Part shown: positions 1 through 8,954 of the stretch, piece by piece
How positions within the stretch are numbered: the first letter of the stretch is position 1
How the letters are laid out: every line of letters starts with the position of its first letter
NCBI GenBank assembly: GCA_028279405.1
Contig: JANQNU010000091.1
Location: 1-49,703, forward strand
Source: Phycisphaerae bacterium
GTDB taxonomy: Bacteria; Planctomycetota; Phycisphaerae; UBA1845; Fen-1342
DNA length: 49,703 bases
Direction of reading: 5' to 3'
Program-made: the position numbers and the translations under genes
Notes under the pieces: model-generated
What the model saw: only the letters and a program-made list of their open reading frames with translations
What the model was told of the DNA's origin: nothing
The model's database searches: none

Positions 1-148
1 GCGCATCCGCCAGCAAACGCTCCACGTCGCGCCGCAGATCAGGATCCTCGCCACATGCCTGCTCCAGGTACTCAGCCCGCGCCGAACCCGACAGCCGACG
101 CGCCGCCGAGTAAATCGATGACATCCGCTCGTGACGACCAGCGCTCAT
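1..148 (-). CDS. Serine/threonine protein kinase, N-terminal fragment (cut by window edge)
   Basis: This is the first 49 codons of a gene that continues past base 1. Its ATG (148-146) overlaps the TGA of the sigma-factor gene as ATGA, which implies translational coupling. The visible peptide begins MSAGRHERMSSIYSAARRL and contains ARAEYLEQACGEDPDLRRDV followed by a LLAD-like ending. That pattern (tail of a small helical region, residues YLEQACG, then DPDLRRDVERLL) is the usual N-terminal lead-in of planctomycete and acidobacterial Pkn-type kinases that follow ECF sigma factors of this type. No kinase motif lies inside the window, so the kinase call rests on the lead-in and on gene order. Confidence 0.6.
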   Translation of the reverse strand, partial: MSAGRHERMSSIYSAARRLSGSARAEYLEQACGEDPDLRRDVERLLADA

Positions 149-720
149 CCAGGAGCACCACCGCTCAATTCCAGTGCAAGCCAGGCGCGTGCCATGTGCC
201 AATCGTCCTCGACCGTCGTGACGCCCAATCCCAACGCTTCCGCCGCCTCGGCGATTGTCAGGCCGCAGAAGAACCGCAGCTCTACCACGCGGCATTGCCG
301 TTCACTCAAACGACCGAGCTTAGTCAACGCGTCGTCCAGCGCGAGGAGATCCAGCGTCTGGCCGTCGCGCGGTGTGACTGCCTCATCCAGCGTGAGGCGA
401 TTCCACCCGCCGCCACGTTTGGCGGTGTTCTTCGCGCGTGCGTGCTTGATGAGGATTTGGCGCATCGCGGTTGCCGCGAGGGCCATGAAATGGGCGCGGT
501 CCTTCCAGCTGGCCTTGGATTGGTCGACGAGCTTCAGAAACACCTCATGCACGAGGGCCGTGGGCTGCAAGGTATGTCCGGTTCGCTGCCGGCGCATGTG
601 GTTGCTGGCGAGGCGATGGAGTTCGTCGTAGACAATGGGAAAGAGCATCGCCGACGCGGACGGATCCCCGGCGTTGATATCGAGCAGCAACCGCGTCGTA
701 TTGAACTTCGTGTCTTCCAC
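145..720 (-). CDS. ECF-like sigma-70 family RNA polymerase sigma factor
   Basis: A 191-residue sigma factor with region 2 around residues 20-95 (a run reading HRLASNHMRRQR, then LQPTALVHEVFLKL) and region 4 around 125-185 (LSERQCRVVELRFFCGLTI, then EAAEALGLGVTTVEDDW with a helix-turn-helix, then ARAWL). These match the ECF subgroup common in planctomycetes and acidobacteria (TIGR02999-like), whose members often sit directly upstream of a Ser/Thr kinase, as here. The start is a GTG at 720-718; no strong ribosome binding site was seen. It should direct RNA polymerase to a small regulon, probably controlled by the overlapping kinase. Assignment to the sigma family is firm; the regulon is unknown. 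Confidence 0.9.
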   Translation of the reverse strand: MEDTKFNTTRLLLDINAGDPSASAMLFPIVYDELHRLASNHMRRQRTGHTLQPTALVHEVFLKLVDQSKASWKDRAHFMALAATAMRQILIKHARAKNTAKRGGGWNRLTLDEAVTPRDGQTLDLLALDDALTKLGRLSERQCRVVELRFFCGLTIAEAAEALGLGVTTVEDDWHMARAWLALELSGGAPG

Positions 721-979
721 GCCGATCGACCTGTCCTGGGGGCTTCCAACAACTCATTTTACCACGACGGCGGGGGCACGCCGGATGATTTCCGGGGACA
801 GCCGCTCACCTCTCTGCATCTGCGCTGCGGCTGCCAATGGCATTCCATCGGCAAAAAAATAGCCAGAATCTTCGGGGAGCCCGGCGGTCGTTGGGATTTC
901 CCTTGATAGGTAACCGAATCTCTGTCCCTGAGTCCGATCCGAGGGACGCTCGTCCAACCGCCTTTATCGGAGCTGTCGA
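721..979. other. Divergent intergenic region between sigma factor and giant secreted protein
   Basis: About 260 bases with no convincing coding frame. It must hold the promoters for the sigma-kinase pair (leftward) and for the giant secreted protein (rightward). The only site I can support is a GGAG about seven bases before the ATG at 980. No clear hairpin or operator was recognised. Confidence 0.4.
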
Positions 980-3900
980 ATGAACAACGAATACTCATTA
1001 CCACCTACCCCCTCGGCATCGCGCCGCGGGAATTTTCCTGCTGCCGCCCAGCGAAGCGCACCCCGCTGGGTTGCGTCGGTCGGCCCGACCATGCTACTTG
1101 CCGCCGCAGCCGTATTGGCCAGCGGCATCGAAGCACGCGCCGACCATGGCCCTCCGCAGCAGGTCCGGATGCAGCCGGGAACGCTGGCGGTATGTAATGG
1201 CGTCTTTACGGACTCGAGCGCGTTCATCGACAGCTACGATAGCGTCGAGGACTGGGTGCTGACCTTGGCGCCCAACGATCCGACGTCCGAAAAGGTGCGT
1301 CTGGTCTTCAGCGAGTTCGACACCGAGCCCCAATTCACGCGAATGCGGATCTACGATGGCAACAGCACCGGGGCCCCACTCATCGGCAGCTACGACGGCA
1401 ACAACTCCCCCGGTACGGTAATCTCGACAGCCCCGGATGGCAGCCTGACGATCGAGTGGTTCGCCGGAGCACGCGGCTTCCCGAACTACACGGGCTGGCA
1501 CGCACGGCTGACCTGCGTGCAGGCAGTCAGCGTCAACTTTCACGCGTCCGGACAGAGCATGTGGGGGCCGGGGTCATCGGCACGGCTTCCAGATTCGGCG
1601 CGGGTCGAGTTTCTTACCATCAACTACGACGACTTCCGGCCGGACCGCAACGTGGTGAACATCCTGGGCAGCCAATTCGGCGCCAGCGTGTTTGCGGGCC
1701 TGACCGGAGATGTTGGATTCTTGGTTCGTTTCGAAGACATCAGTCCTGGATCCGTCGGCGTGAACTACCCCGTGCAGGTGACCCTTGCCGGACCGAACGA
1801 GGACGAGTTCCGGCCAGGTGATTGGGTCACGATCGACTCGCGTGCGCGCGTGAAGCCGGAGGATGGCCCATTCATCAGTGCGACCTCACCCGAGGTGGGC
1901 GTGGACCTGGATGCACGTGCCACGATCTCTGCCAACGTCACCGCCGAGGGGTGCGTCTTCAGTTGTCAGTCGTTCAATCTGTTTCCGTCGGTCAACCTGG
2001 CCGGCGTCGGCACGATCGTCGGTCTGGAGCCCAACGGCAACGAAGTGCAGATCGTGACCGAGAACATCTCGGGCATCGGTACACCGTTCGATATTCCGCT
2101 TCCGATCGAGGCATTGACCGGCATCGGCGGCACACTCGATCGCCCCGATCTTTCGCGCCTGGCGCCGACCGGCGTTTCGGGGAACGCGCTCGTCGCTTCG
2201 GGAACCGATGAGTTCATGACACTCAGCATGGATATCGACACATGGATTCTGCGGGCGCTGGGCGCACCGCCGGCCTTGCGACTCGAGATTCCGGAGATCC
2301 CGATCTTCACCGTGCTCGGCCGCTGGACGGTGTTTGGTCGTTACCGAATCATGGACCTCAAGGTGGATACGGACTTCCACGAGGACTATACCTACTCGTT
2401 CACGCCGACCATCCACATCACGCTCGACTTCGGACAACCCGTCGAGTTCCGGATATTGCGCGGCGGCTCGATCCTGACGCAAGGAACCGGGAGTGTACTG
2501 GCCTTCAATGCGGGCGACTCCGTGCAGCTCAAGGCGCCCGACGCCGCGATCAATGTCGTACCGACGATCTCACTGATCAATCCGGTCTTCCACACGCAAA
2601 CGTCGACCCGCTTCGTCCGATCCTTCCGTGAGAAGATGATGGAGCTGGGAATTCGCGTCCCCGGCCAGCACATCGGCTGCTTCCCGAGCATCGGTCCGTG
2701 CCCCGTCTGTACACCGAGCTTCTGCGCCAACTCGCCGGAGATCAACTTGAACGTGGGGCCGTTGATCGACCTCGACGAGCCGTTCGACACGTTCACCGAT
2801 TCGCGCCTCTTCCAGCGGGCCGCCCACAGCTTCCCGTTGCAGGGACTAAATCAACCCGGTCCGTCCGCGCCGTTCGCGGTCGACCCTGAATTCAAACCCG
2901 TCGCCGTGCTCGAAGGTCCGCTCGCGCCATTCAATGAGGGCGACGTAGTTGCCTTCAGCGCCGCCCAATCGTCGGACCGGGACGGCGACCCACTCACGTA
3001 TCACTGGTCGTTCGGCGATGGCGGCGCCGCCACCGGGCCGGAGGTCACACATGCCTATGGCGACAACGGTACCTTTCACGTGATCCTGACGGTCGATGAC
3101 GGTCATGGATTTCCCGCCAGCGCCGTCCACGAAGTCACGGTCTTGAACGTCCCGGCCGACCTGCTGCCACCGGCTAATCCGATCCTCGATTTCGACGAAG
3201 GCGAGCTTGCGGTAATCCCGACGCTGGCGACAGATCCGGGCTTCCTGGATCGTCACGTCACCGTCGCCGACTTCGGGGACGGGAGCCCGGCATCGTCGTC
3301 CTATCCGACACTCGCCGTCGACGGGCCGATACCCTGGATGAATCACGTCTACGCGGACGAGGGCGAATACACCGTCAACTTCAGTGTCACCGATGACGAC
3401 GGCGAGGGCGACAGCGAATCGACGATCGCCCGCATTCACAACGTAGCACCCACCGTCAACGCACTGCACGATCTGCTGACGAAAGTCTCGGCTGACGGAC
3501 AGTCCATGGAAGTCGACCTTCGCCTGTTCGTCGGCTTCAACGACCCCGGCACCCTCGACACGCACACCGCACGCCTCGAGTGGGGCGACGGGACGATCGA
3601 CGACTTTCCGCTGACGGAAGCGCCCTTCGGCCCCCCGGGCTCCTTCCAGGGTGCAGACGGCCAAGGCATTCATGAGTACGTACATATATACAACACACCC
3701 GGCAGCTACGACGTCCGCGTCTGCGTGACGGACGACGACGGCGGGGAAACCTGCGTCCCGATCGAAACGATCGAGGTCGTCGAGTCCGACCTCCAGATCG
3801 AAGTAGCCGTCGCGCCGGAGAGCGCCACGCCGCTACCCGTCGGCAGCGAAGCCACCTATACAGTCACCGTTACCAACCAGGGACCGGACGCCGCACCGGA

Positions 3901-6900
3901 CGTGCTCATCGAGAACATCCTGCCCGAGGGGATGGAACTGGTCTCGGCCGTGCGCAGCTCGGACGGCCAACTCGAAACCCGGTTGACACTCGATGACGCG
4001 CGAGAAGAGGATGCGTTCGGCACCAGCGTCAAGCTGGATGGCGATACGCTGCTCGTTGGCGCGATCCGGTTCGAACTTGGGATTGGCGAGGTCCGCGTCT
4101 ATCGGGCGGCCGGCGTCGGCTGGACCGAAGAAGCGACGCTGATCTCGAGCGACGCAGGGCCGTTCGCATTCTCCGGGTTCGGCATCAACGTGGATCTTTC
4201 CGGCGATACCGCCATCGTCGGAGCAGACACCTACAGCAACGAATCGGACGAATCGACAGGCGCGGCCTACGTGTTCCGTCGCACCGGCACGACCTGGACC
4301 GAAGAAGCACGTTTGATCGCAGACGACGCTGCGAGCGGGGATGGATTCGGCGCAGGCGTTGCCATCCATGACAATACTGTGGTCGTCAGCGCACCGAACA
4401 ACGACGGCGGTGCCGTCTATGTGTTCGAACGCGACGGTACGACCTGGACCCAAACCGACAAGTTCACGATTGGGCCGGACCGTCAGTTTGGCAACGACGT
4501 CGCAATAACCAGCGACACGATCGTCGCTACGTCGCCTGGCAGCCCGTTCGTATCCCCGAGCCGACCGGGAAGCGTCACCATCTTCCGTCGCAACGGTGCC
4601 GACTGGGCCGTCGAGGCGACACTCGAGGAATCCACGCTGTCCGACCACCCCGATCCGAGCACCTTCGGCGGCCCCGTAACGATCACCGACGACACGCTCA
4701 TGGTCGGCACACTATCCTTCTTCAACCCGTCACCCACGCGCGTCCATGTCTTCGAGCGCAACGGTACGACCTGGACGCAACAGGCCACCATTCTTGCGGA
4801 CGACGCTACAAACAACGATCGCTTCGGCAACAGTCTACACTTCGACGGAGAATCGCTCGCCGTCGGAGCGCGAGACTCGGGGTCCGCAGGCGCGACGTAC
4901 GTCTTCCGGCGCAACGGCGACGGATGGAATCAAGCAGCCAAGCTGACACCGGCCGACGCTGCCAACAACGCCGACGTCGGCGCAAGCGTTAGCATGGGCA
5001 ACGGCTTTGTCGCCTTCGGCGCATCCAACGATCGCGTTTTTGATAACGACGGTAATATCATCTTCTCCGGGGCGGCGTACATCGTCACCATTTGTCCGGA
5101 GAACCCTACCGGCACGATCAACTGTGTCATGGGCGACATCCCCAGCGGCGAGAGCGCCGTGCTCCAGGTCGTCGCACGGGTCGGTTGCATGCACGCCACG
5201 GATCCGTTCGTCCCCGCAACGCTGACAAACAACGCGAGCGTGTCGTCGCAGGCGCTCGATTTCGCGGGGGCCAACAACGACACCGCGATCGCTTCGACGA
5301 CGGCATCCCCGCCGCAGGGCGTCTGCGGTGCCGACTTCACGCCGCCGATCATCACGCCGGTCGTTTCCGGGACGATCGGTGACAACGGCTGGTACACCTC
5401 TGATGTCACGGTAACCTGGGTCGTGATTGACAACGACTCGCAAATCCTCAGCGATTCCGGCTGCGGACCGACCACGATCGATTTCGATACAACGGGAACG
5501 ACACTCACGTGCAGCGCCACGTCGGTCGGCGGGACGGCGTCCAACAGCATCACGATCAAGCGCGACGCCACGCCTCCCCTGCTGACCCCGATCATCGCGG
5601 GCACGGCCGGAAACAACGGTTGGCATACGTCGGATGTCGAAGTGAGCTTCGATTGCACAGACGCAACGTCGGGCATCGCGAACTGCTCCGGAACGACCCT
5701 GTTGTCCGACGAAGGCATCAACCCATGCGTCTTTGGAAACGCTACGGATCAGGCAGGCAACACGGCGTCGGCGACGGTCGATGGCATCAAGATCGACAAA
5801 TCGCTGCCGGTTCTGACCGCCAGTCGCACGCCTGCCAACGCCAATGGCTGGAGCAACGACGACGTCGTCGTCACCTTCGAGTGTGCTGACAGCGTTTCTG
5901 GCATCGCGCAGTGCCCGACCGCACAGACGGTGATCGCGGAAGGTGCCGGACAATCCGTCACCGGTACTGCCACCGACCAGGCCGGAAATACGGTCGACAT
6001 CACCATCGAGAACATCAACATCGACCGTACACCGCCGACGATTACTGCTGACGCCACACCGCCGGCCAATGCGGCGGGCTGGCGGAATACGATCGTCAAT
6101 GTCAGCTTCAACTGCACCGACGATCTCTCAGGCGTCGATCAATGCTCCGATCCGATCGTCCTCGCGGCCGAAGGAATGGGCCAAAGCGCTGCAGGCTCGG
6201 TAACCGACCGCGCCGGCAACACGGCCAACGCGACGGTCGAGAATATCCACATCGACTGGACGCCGCCGACGATCGTCGCCAACGCGTCGCCGCCGCCGAT
6301 CGTCAACGGACTGAACGACCCTGGCGTTACGATCAGCTTCTCGTGCAACGACGACCTCTCCGGAGTCGCCGATTGCCCGGCAGACGTCGAGCTGACCACG
6401 ATCGGACTCGACCAGGGTGCCAGCGGCGCAGCCACGGACGTCGCCGGCAATACCGCCAGCACTTCGGTCAGCGGCATTCACATCGGCGACCCACAGATCA
6501 GCACGTCCAATGATCGGAACACTACCGAGGGAACGACGGTGGATCTGGTGCTGGCGTCCATCACGCAGTTCGACGCCACGACCGGTACGGTCACAGTCGA
6601 CTGGGGCGACAGCGCGCCCACCGAAATCGGCACGGTGGCCATCAACGGCTCGACGGCTGAGGTTTCCGGAAGCCACGTCTACGCGGACGACGGCAGCTAC
6701 ACCGTCACCGTCTGCACCGAAGATCTGCTCGGTCGACAGGTCTGCGATTCGATCACCATCACCGTGAGTAATCAGCCGCCCGTGCTGCAGTCCGTAGATA
6801 CGCCGACCGAACCCGTGGTGTCTGGCTCGACCGCACGACTCATGGCAACGCTCAACGATCTGGGGTCTGCCGACGCGCACACCGCAACGATCGACTGGGG

Positions 6901-7597
6901 TGACGGGACGGAACCGGAGACCGTCGAGGTCGTCGAGGCGCCCTTCGGCCCGCCCGGCGATCCGGCCGGCGTCGACGGCACGGTGCACGGCGCCCACGAG
7001 TACGCACTCGCCGGCGACTACATCGGTCAGATCTGCGTCACCGACGACGAAGGCGCCATGGATTGCCGGAGCTTCTCACTTTCGGTAGCACCGCCGCTTC
7101 CAATCACCTGCCGTATCGAAGTTGGAACGATCACTTGCAACGGGACGGAATCAACGATCCCGCTACAGATGATCCTCGGCAACGTCGCCGACCAACCGGT
7201 GAACTATCTCTGGGAAAGCGACAATCCTGACGGCGTCTTCAATGACCTCGAGGACAACGACTTCGGAGATCCGACCATCTCGTCGCCGACCCTCGTCACG
7301 CAAGCACTGACCAGCTTCAACGTGCAATGCACGGCGATCTTCAGCGACGAAAGCGGCTTGAGCCCCGTCACGTGCGAGGTGTTCCTGACGCCGTGCGGCG
7401 CCGGCATCTCCGACCTGGACTGCGATGGCAGCGTTTCAGTCGACGACATCAACCCGTTCGTGCTGGCCCTCACCGATCCCGCCGGCTACGACCTGATGTT
7501 CCCCGACTGCGATCGTCTCAGCGGTGACTGCAACGGTGACGGCGTCCTCAGCCTCGCCGACATCAACTGCTTCGTCGCCCACATCACCGGCGGTTAG
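980..7597 (+). CDS. Giant secreted mosaic protein: CUB, PKD, FG-GAP propeller, Ig-like repeats, dockerin
   Basis: A 2205-residue extracellular protein. The order is: a signal peptide with a long basic lead (hydrophobic core near residues 37-50, cleavage after EARA); a CUB-like domain (about 60-170); about 460 residues of unrecognised beta-rich sequence; three PKD-like domains (about 636-937; WSFGDGG, ADFGDGS, LEWGDGT); a DUF11-like domain beginning at about 938 (TYTVTVTNQGPDA); seven FG-GAP-like blades (about 997-1368) interrupting it; the DUF11 remainder (GDIPSGESAVLQVVARV); five tandem Ig/HYR-like repeats of about 75 residues (1453-1837; TDQAGNTA); two more PKD-like domains; and two dockerin-like calcium loops at the C-terminus (DLDCDGSVSVDDINPF and DCNGDGVLSLADIN). 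The start ATG has GGAG seven bases upstream. Likely role is adhesion or envelope/matrix attachment, an inference from architecture; no catalytic domain was found. Confidence 0.9.
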   Translation: MNNEYSLPPTPSASRRGNFPAAAQRSAPRWVASVGPTMLLAAAAVLASGIEARADHGPPQQVRMQPGTLAVCNGVFTDSSAFIDSYDSVEDWVLTLAPNDPTSEKVRLVFSEFDTEPQFTRMRIYDGNSTGAPLIGSYDGNNSPGTVISTAPDGSLTIEWFAGARGFPNYTGWHARLTCVQAVSVNFHASGQSMWGPGSSARLPDSARVEFLTINYDDFRPDRNVVNILGSQFGASVFAGLTGDVGFLVRFEDISPGSVGVNYPVQVTLAGPNEDEFRPGDWVTIDSRARVKPEDGPFISATSPEVGVDLDARATISANVTAEGCVFSCQSFNLFPSVNLAGVGTIVGLEPNGNEVQIVTENISGIGTPFDIPLPIEALTGIGGTLDRPDLSRLAPTGVSGNALVASGTDEFMTLSMDIDTWILRALGAPPALRLEIPEIPIFTVLGRWTVFGRYRIMDLKVDTDFHEDYTYSFTPTIHITLDFGQPVEFRILRGGSILTQGTGSVLAFNAGDSVQLKAPDAAINVVPTISLINPVFHTQTSTRFVRSFREKMMELGIRVPGQHIGCFPSIGPCPVCTPSFCANSPEINLNVGPLIDLDEPFDTFTDSRLFQRAAHSFPLQGLNQPGPSAPFAVDPEFKPVAVLEGPLAPFNEGDVVAFSAAQSSDRDGDPLTYHWSFGDGGAATGPEVTHAYGDNGTFHVILTVDDGHGFPASAVHEVTVLNVPADLLPPANPILDFDEGELAVIPTLATDPGFLDRHVTVADFGDGSPASSSYPTLAVDGPIPWMNHVYADEGEYTVNFSVTDDDGEGDSESTIARIHNVAPTVNALHDLLTKVSADGQSMEVDLRLFVGFNDPGTLDTHTARLEWGDGTIDDFPLTEAPFGPPGSFQGADGQGIHEYVHIYNTPGSYDVRVCVTDDDGGETCVPIETIEVVESDLQIEVAVAPESATPLPVGSEATYTVTVTNQGPDAAPDVLIENILPEGMELVSAVRSSDGQLETRLTLDDAREEDAFGTSVKLDGDTLLVGAIRFELGIGEVRVYRAAGVGWTEEATLISSDAGPFAFSGFGINVDLSGDTAIVGADTYSNESDESTGAAYVFRRTGTTWTEEARLIADDAASGDGFGAGVAIHDNTVVVSAPNNDGGAVYVFERDGTTWTQTDKFTIGPDRQFGNDVAITSDTIVATSPGSPFVSPSRPGSVTIFRRNGADWAVEATLEESTLSDHPDPSTFGGPVTITDDTLMVGTLSFFNPSPTRVHVFERNGTTWTQQATILADDATNNDRFGNSLHFDGESLAVGARDSGSAGATYVFRRNGDGWNQAAKLTPADAANNADVGASVSMGNGFVAFGASNDRVFDNDGNIIFSGAAYIVTICPENPTGTINCVMGDIPSGESAVLQVVARVGCMHATDPFVPATLTNNASVSSQALDFAGANNDTAIASTTASPPQGVCGADFTPPIITPVVSGTIGDNGWYTSDVTVTWVVIDNDSQILSDSGCGPTTIDFDTTGTTLTCSATSVGGTASNSITIKRDATPPLLTPIIAGTAGNNGWHTSDVEVSFDCTDATSGIANCSGTTLLSDEGINPCVFGNATDQAGNTASATVDGIKIDKSLPVLTASRTPANANGWSNDDVVVTFECADSVSGIAQCPTAQTVIAEGAGQSVTGTATDQAGNTVDITIENINIDRTPPTITADATPPANAAGWRNTIVNVSFNCTDDLSGVDQCSDPIVLAAEGMGQSAAGSVTDRAGNTANATVENIHIDWTPPTIVANASPPPIVNGLNDPGVTISFSCNDDLSGVADCPADVELTTIGLDQGASGAATDVAGNTASTSVSGIHIGDPQISTSNDRNTTEGTTVDLVLASITQFDATTGTVTVDWGDSAPTEIGTVAINGSTAEVSGSHVYADDGSYTVTVCTEDLLGRQVCDSITITVSNQPPVLQSVDTPTEPVVSGSTARLMATLNDLGSADAHTATIDWGDGTEPETVEVVEAPFGPPGDPAGVDGTVHGAHEYALAGDYIGQICVTDDEGAMDCRSFSLSVAPPLPITCRIEVGTITCNGTESTIPLQMILGNVADQPVNYLWESDNPDGVFNDLEDNDFGDPTISSPTLVTQALTSFNVQCTAIFSDESGLSPVTCEVFLTPCGAGISDLDCDGSVSVDDINPFVLALTDPAGYDLMFPDCDRLSGDCNGDGVLSLADINCFVAHITGG
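5335..6490 (+). repeat. Five in-frame tandem Ig/HYR-like protein repeats inside the giant gene
   Basis: The coding sequence carries five consecutive units of about 225-230 bases. Each unit encodes PP-I-TP at its start, GW or GL near residue 20, a Cys-containing strand (SFDCTDATSG, TFECADSVSG, SFNCTDDLSG, SFSCNDDLSG) with a second Cys about seven residues on, and a TD-AGNTA motif near its end. The first unit is degenerate and lacks the DxAGN ending. Units 2-5 are alike enough at protein level to indicate duplication, but third positions differ, so the expansion is not very recent. Confidence 0.8.
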
Positions 7598-7609
7598 CCT
7601 TCTCACCGC

Positions 7610-7646
7610 GCGGCCCCGGTCATGCGCCGGGGCCGCCCCTTTCTTG
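7610..7646 (+). terminator. Rho-independent terminator after the giant secreted protein gene
   Basis: A perfect 10-bp GC-rich stem (GCGGCCCCGG at 7610-7619 with CCGGGGCCGC at 7627-7636) and a 7-base loop, followed by CCCTTTCTT. It lies 12 bases after the stop codon and between convergent genes. Confidence 0.8.
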
Positions 7647-7684
7647 CTCACAAATCTTCGCTCAAGCCTCACCGTCACAGCCAA

Positions 7685-8743
7685 CTACGGTTGCCGCCGC
7701 GCGCGGCGGGATTCCAGCATCGTCCGCCAGCGCTCGCCGGCCGCGACGATTTCGGCCAGATCATCAATCGTCAAACGTGTCAGGTCGACATCCGTCTCTT
7801 CAGCGTATCGATAAAGCGTAGCCAGCCGTTTGCGATCCGGCCCGACCAGCGGGTAATGCAATAGCCCCTGCCGGATATCGGCCTTCGAGAAACCCTCCGC
7901 TTCGAGCGCTCGCAATGCCGTCCGCAAGCGCGGCCGCTGCAATCGAGTGACGCCAAGTCCTTCGCGCGTGCCGACAATGGCATCGATCGTCCGCTGGACA
8001 CGATTGTGCGGGCGACGATCAATGAAGCAGCGACACTGCTTGCAGTAGCGATGCGATCGACCGCGCGTAACTGTTTGGCAGACGGGACATTGGTCCGGTC
8101 GGTTGACGGGCTTGCCCTTCCAGACGATAAGCGTTCGACCACTCCAGCCCGGTCGCAGGGTTCCGTCGGGTTTCGTGTGGAAGGACGCGCCGCTGGCGAA
8201 AGTCTCCAGGTCCGCAGAGAAGACCGTCCCCGGACGTCTCGGGTCGACGAAGTACAGCGTCTGCGCGGGCAGGTCGATCCCGGTCGCAACCATGTAGTGT
8301 CCCGAAACGTGGATGATCGCCAGATGCCCCTGGAGAAGGTGAGTGCGAAGAAGGTCCCATACCTGCGGCCGAATGCGCTTCGATCTACGGTCAATCGACT
8401 TGCGCGTCGAAATCACGCAATATCCCCGATCCATCAACAGTTCGGCCAGCTCCGACTGGTAGGTTTCCTTGAACGCCGGGTAGTACGCCTCATGCACGCC
8501 CTTTGCCGGTGGTCGGCGGAGTTTGTAGTCCGGCATCCGCGCACAGAGCGCAGCACCGAGTGCGCGCTGCCCCGTCCATACCCCCGGATCGCCATAAGCC
8601 CGCAGGATCGTCTCGGCTGAGGCCACCCCACAGTGGTTGCGTTCCTGTTTGACGGCCTGAACAGTCGGCGGCTCACCTAGCGCCAACACCGCCACGCCGG
8701 CGACGAGCAAAACCGCCAGCAGGTGCCAGCAGACGCTCCGCAT
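7685..8743 (-). CDS. C39-like papain-fold cysteine peptidase with signal anchor and zinc ribbon
   Basis: A 352-residue protein counted from the ATG at 8743, whose N-terminus (MRSVCWHLLAVLLVAGVAVL) is a signal peptide or anchor. An ATG at 8785 would add 14 residues. A C39-type core follows: Q33 and nucleophile Cys38 in QERNHCGVASAETIL, His149 in VSGHYMVATGID, and Asp167 in YFVDPRRPG, the order and spacing expected of a bacteriocin-processing-type fold. After the core is a four-cysteine zinc ribbon (CPVC at 219-222, CKQC at 234-237) and a basic helical C-terminus of about 110 residues. C39 proteases normally cut leader peptides after double glycine and are usually fused to ABC transporters; here there is no transporter. 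The substrate is unknown. The cysteine-peptidase call is good; the zinc ribbon role is not known. Confidence 0.7.
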   Translation of the reverse strand: MRSVCWHLLAVLLVAGVAVLALGEPPTVQAVKQERNHCGVASAETILRAYGDPGVWTGQRALGAALCARMPDYKLRRPPAKGVHEAYYPAFKETYQSELAELLMDRGYCVISTRKSIDRRSKRIRPQVWDLLRTHLLQGHLAIIHVSGHYMVATGIDLPAQTLYFVDPRRPGTVFSADLETFASGASFHTKPDGTLRPGWSGRTLIVWKGKPVNRPDQCPVCQTVTRGRSHRYCKQCRCFIDRRPHNRVQRTIDAIVGTREGLGVTRLQRPRLRTALRALEAEGFSKADIRQGLLHYPLVGPDRKRLATLYRYAEETDVDLTRLTIDDLAEIVAAGERWRTMLESRRARRQP

Positions 8744-8954
8744 GACTACGAATGGAGCAAAAGCAACATTAGGATCGTTGGTCATGCACGGATCATACGC
8801 CGGGACCGCTGGCTCGTGTTCAAGAATGCGCTAATCGGAGTCCACGCCTGCGCACGGTGGTGCCGCGCGCGTCTCCAGCGACAATCGAACCCTACATCCC
8901 ACATCTCTGGTAAGATTCGGCGTAACAAGCCACCGCGTGCCAAGGAGTTCATCA

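Noticed and set aside
2846..5953. Long minus-strand open frames (up to 372 codons) within the giant gene
   Set aside because: They are antisense to a gene with clear domain structure and have biased composition rich in Arg, as antisense shadows do.
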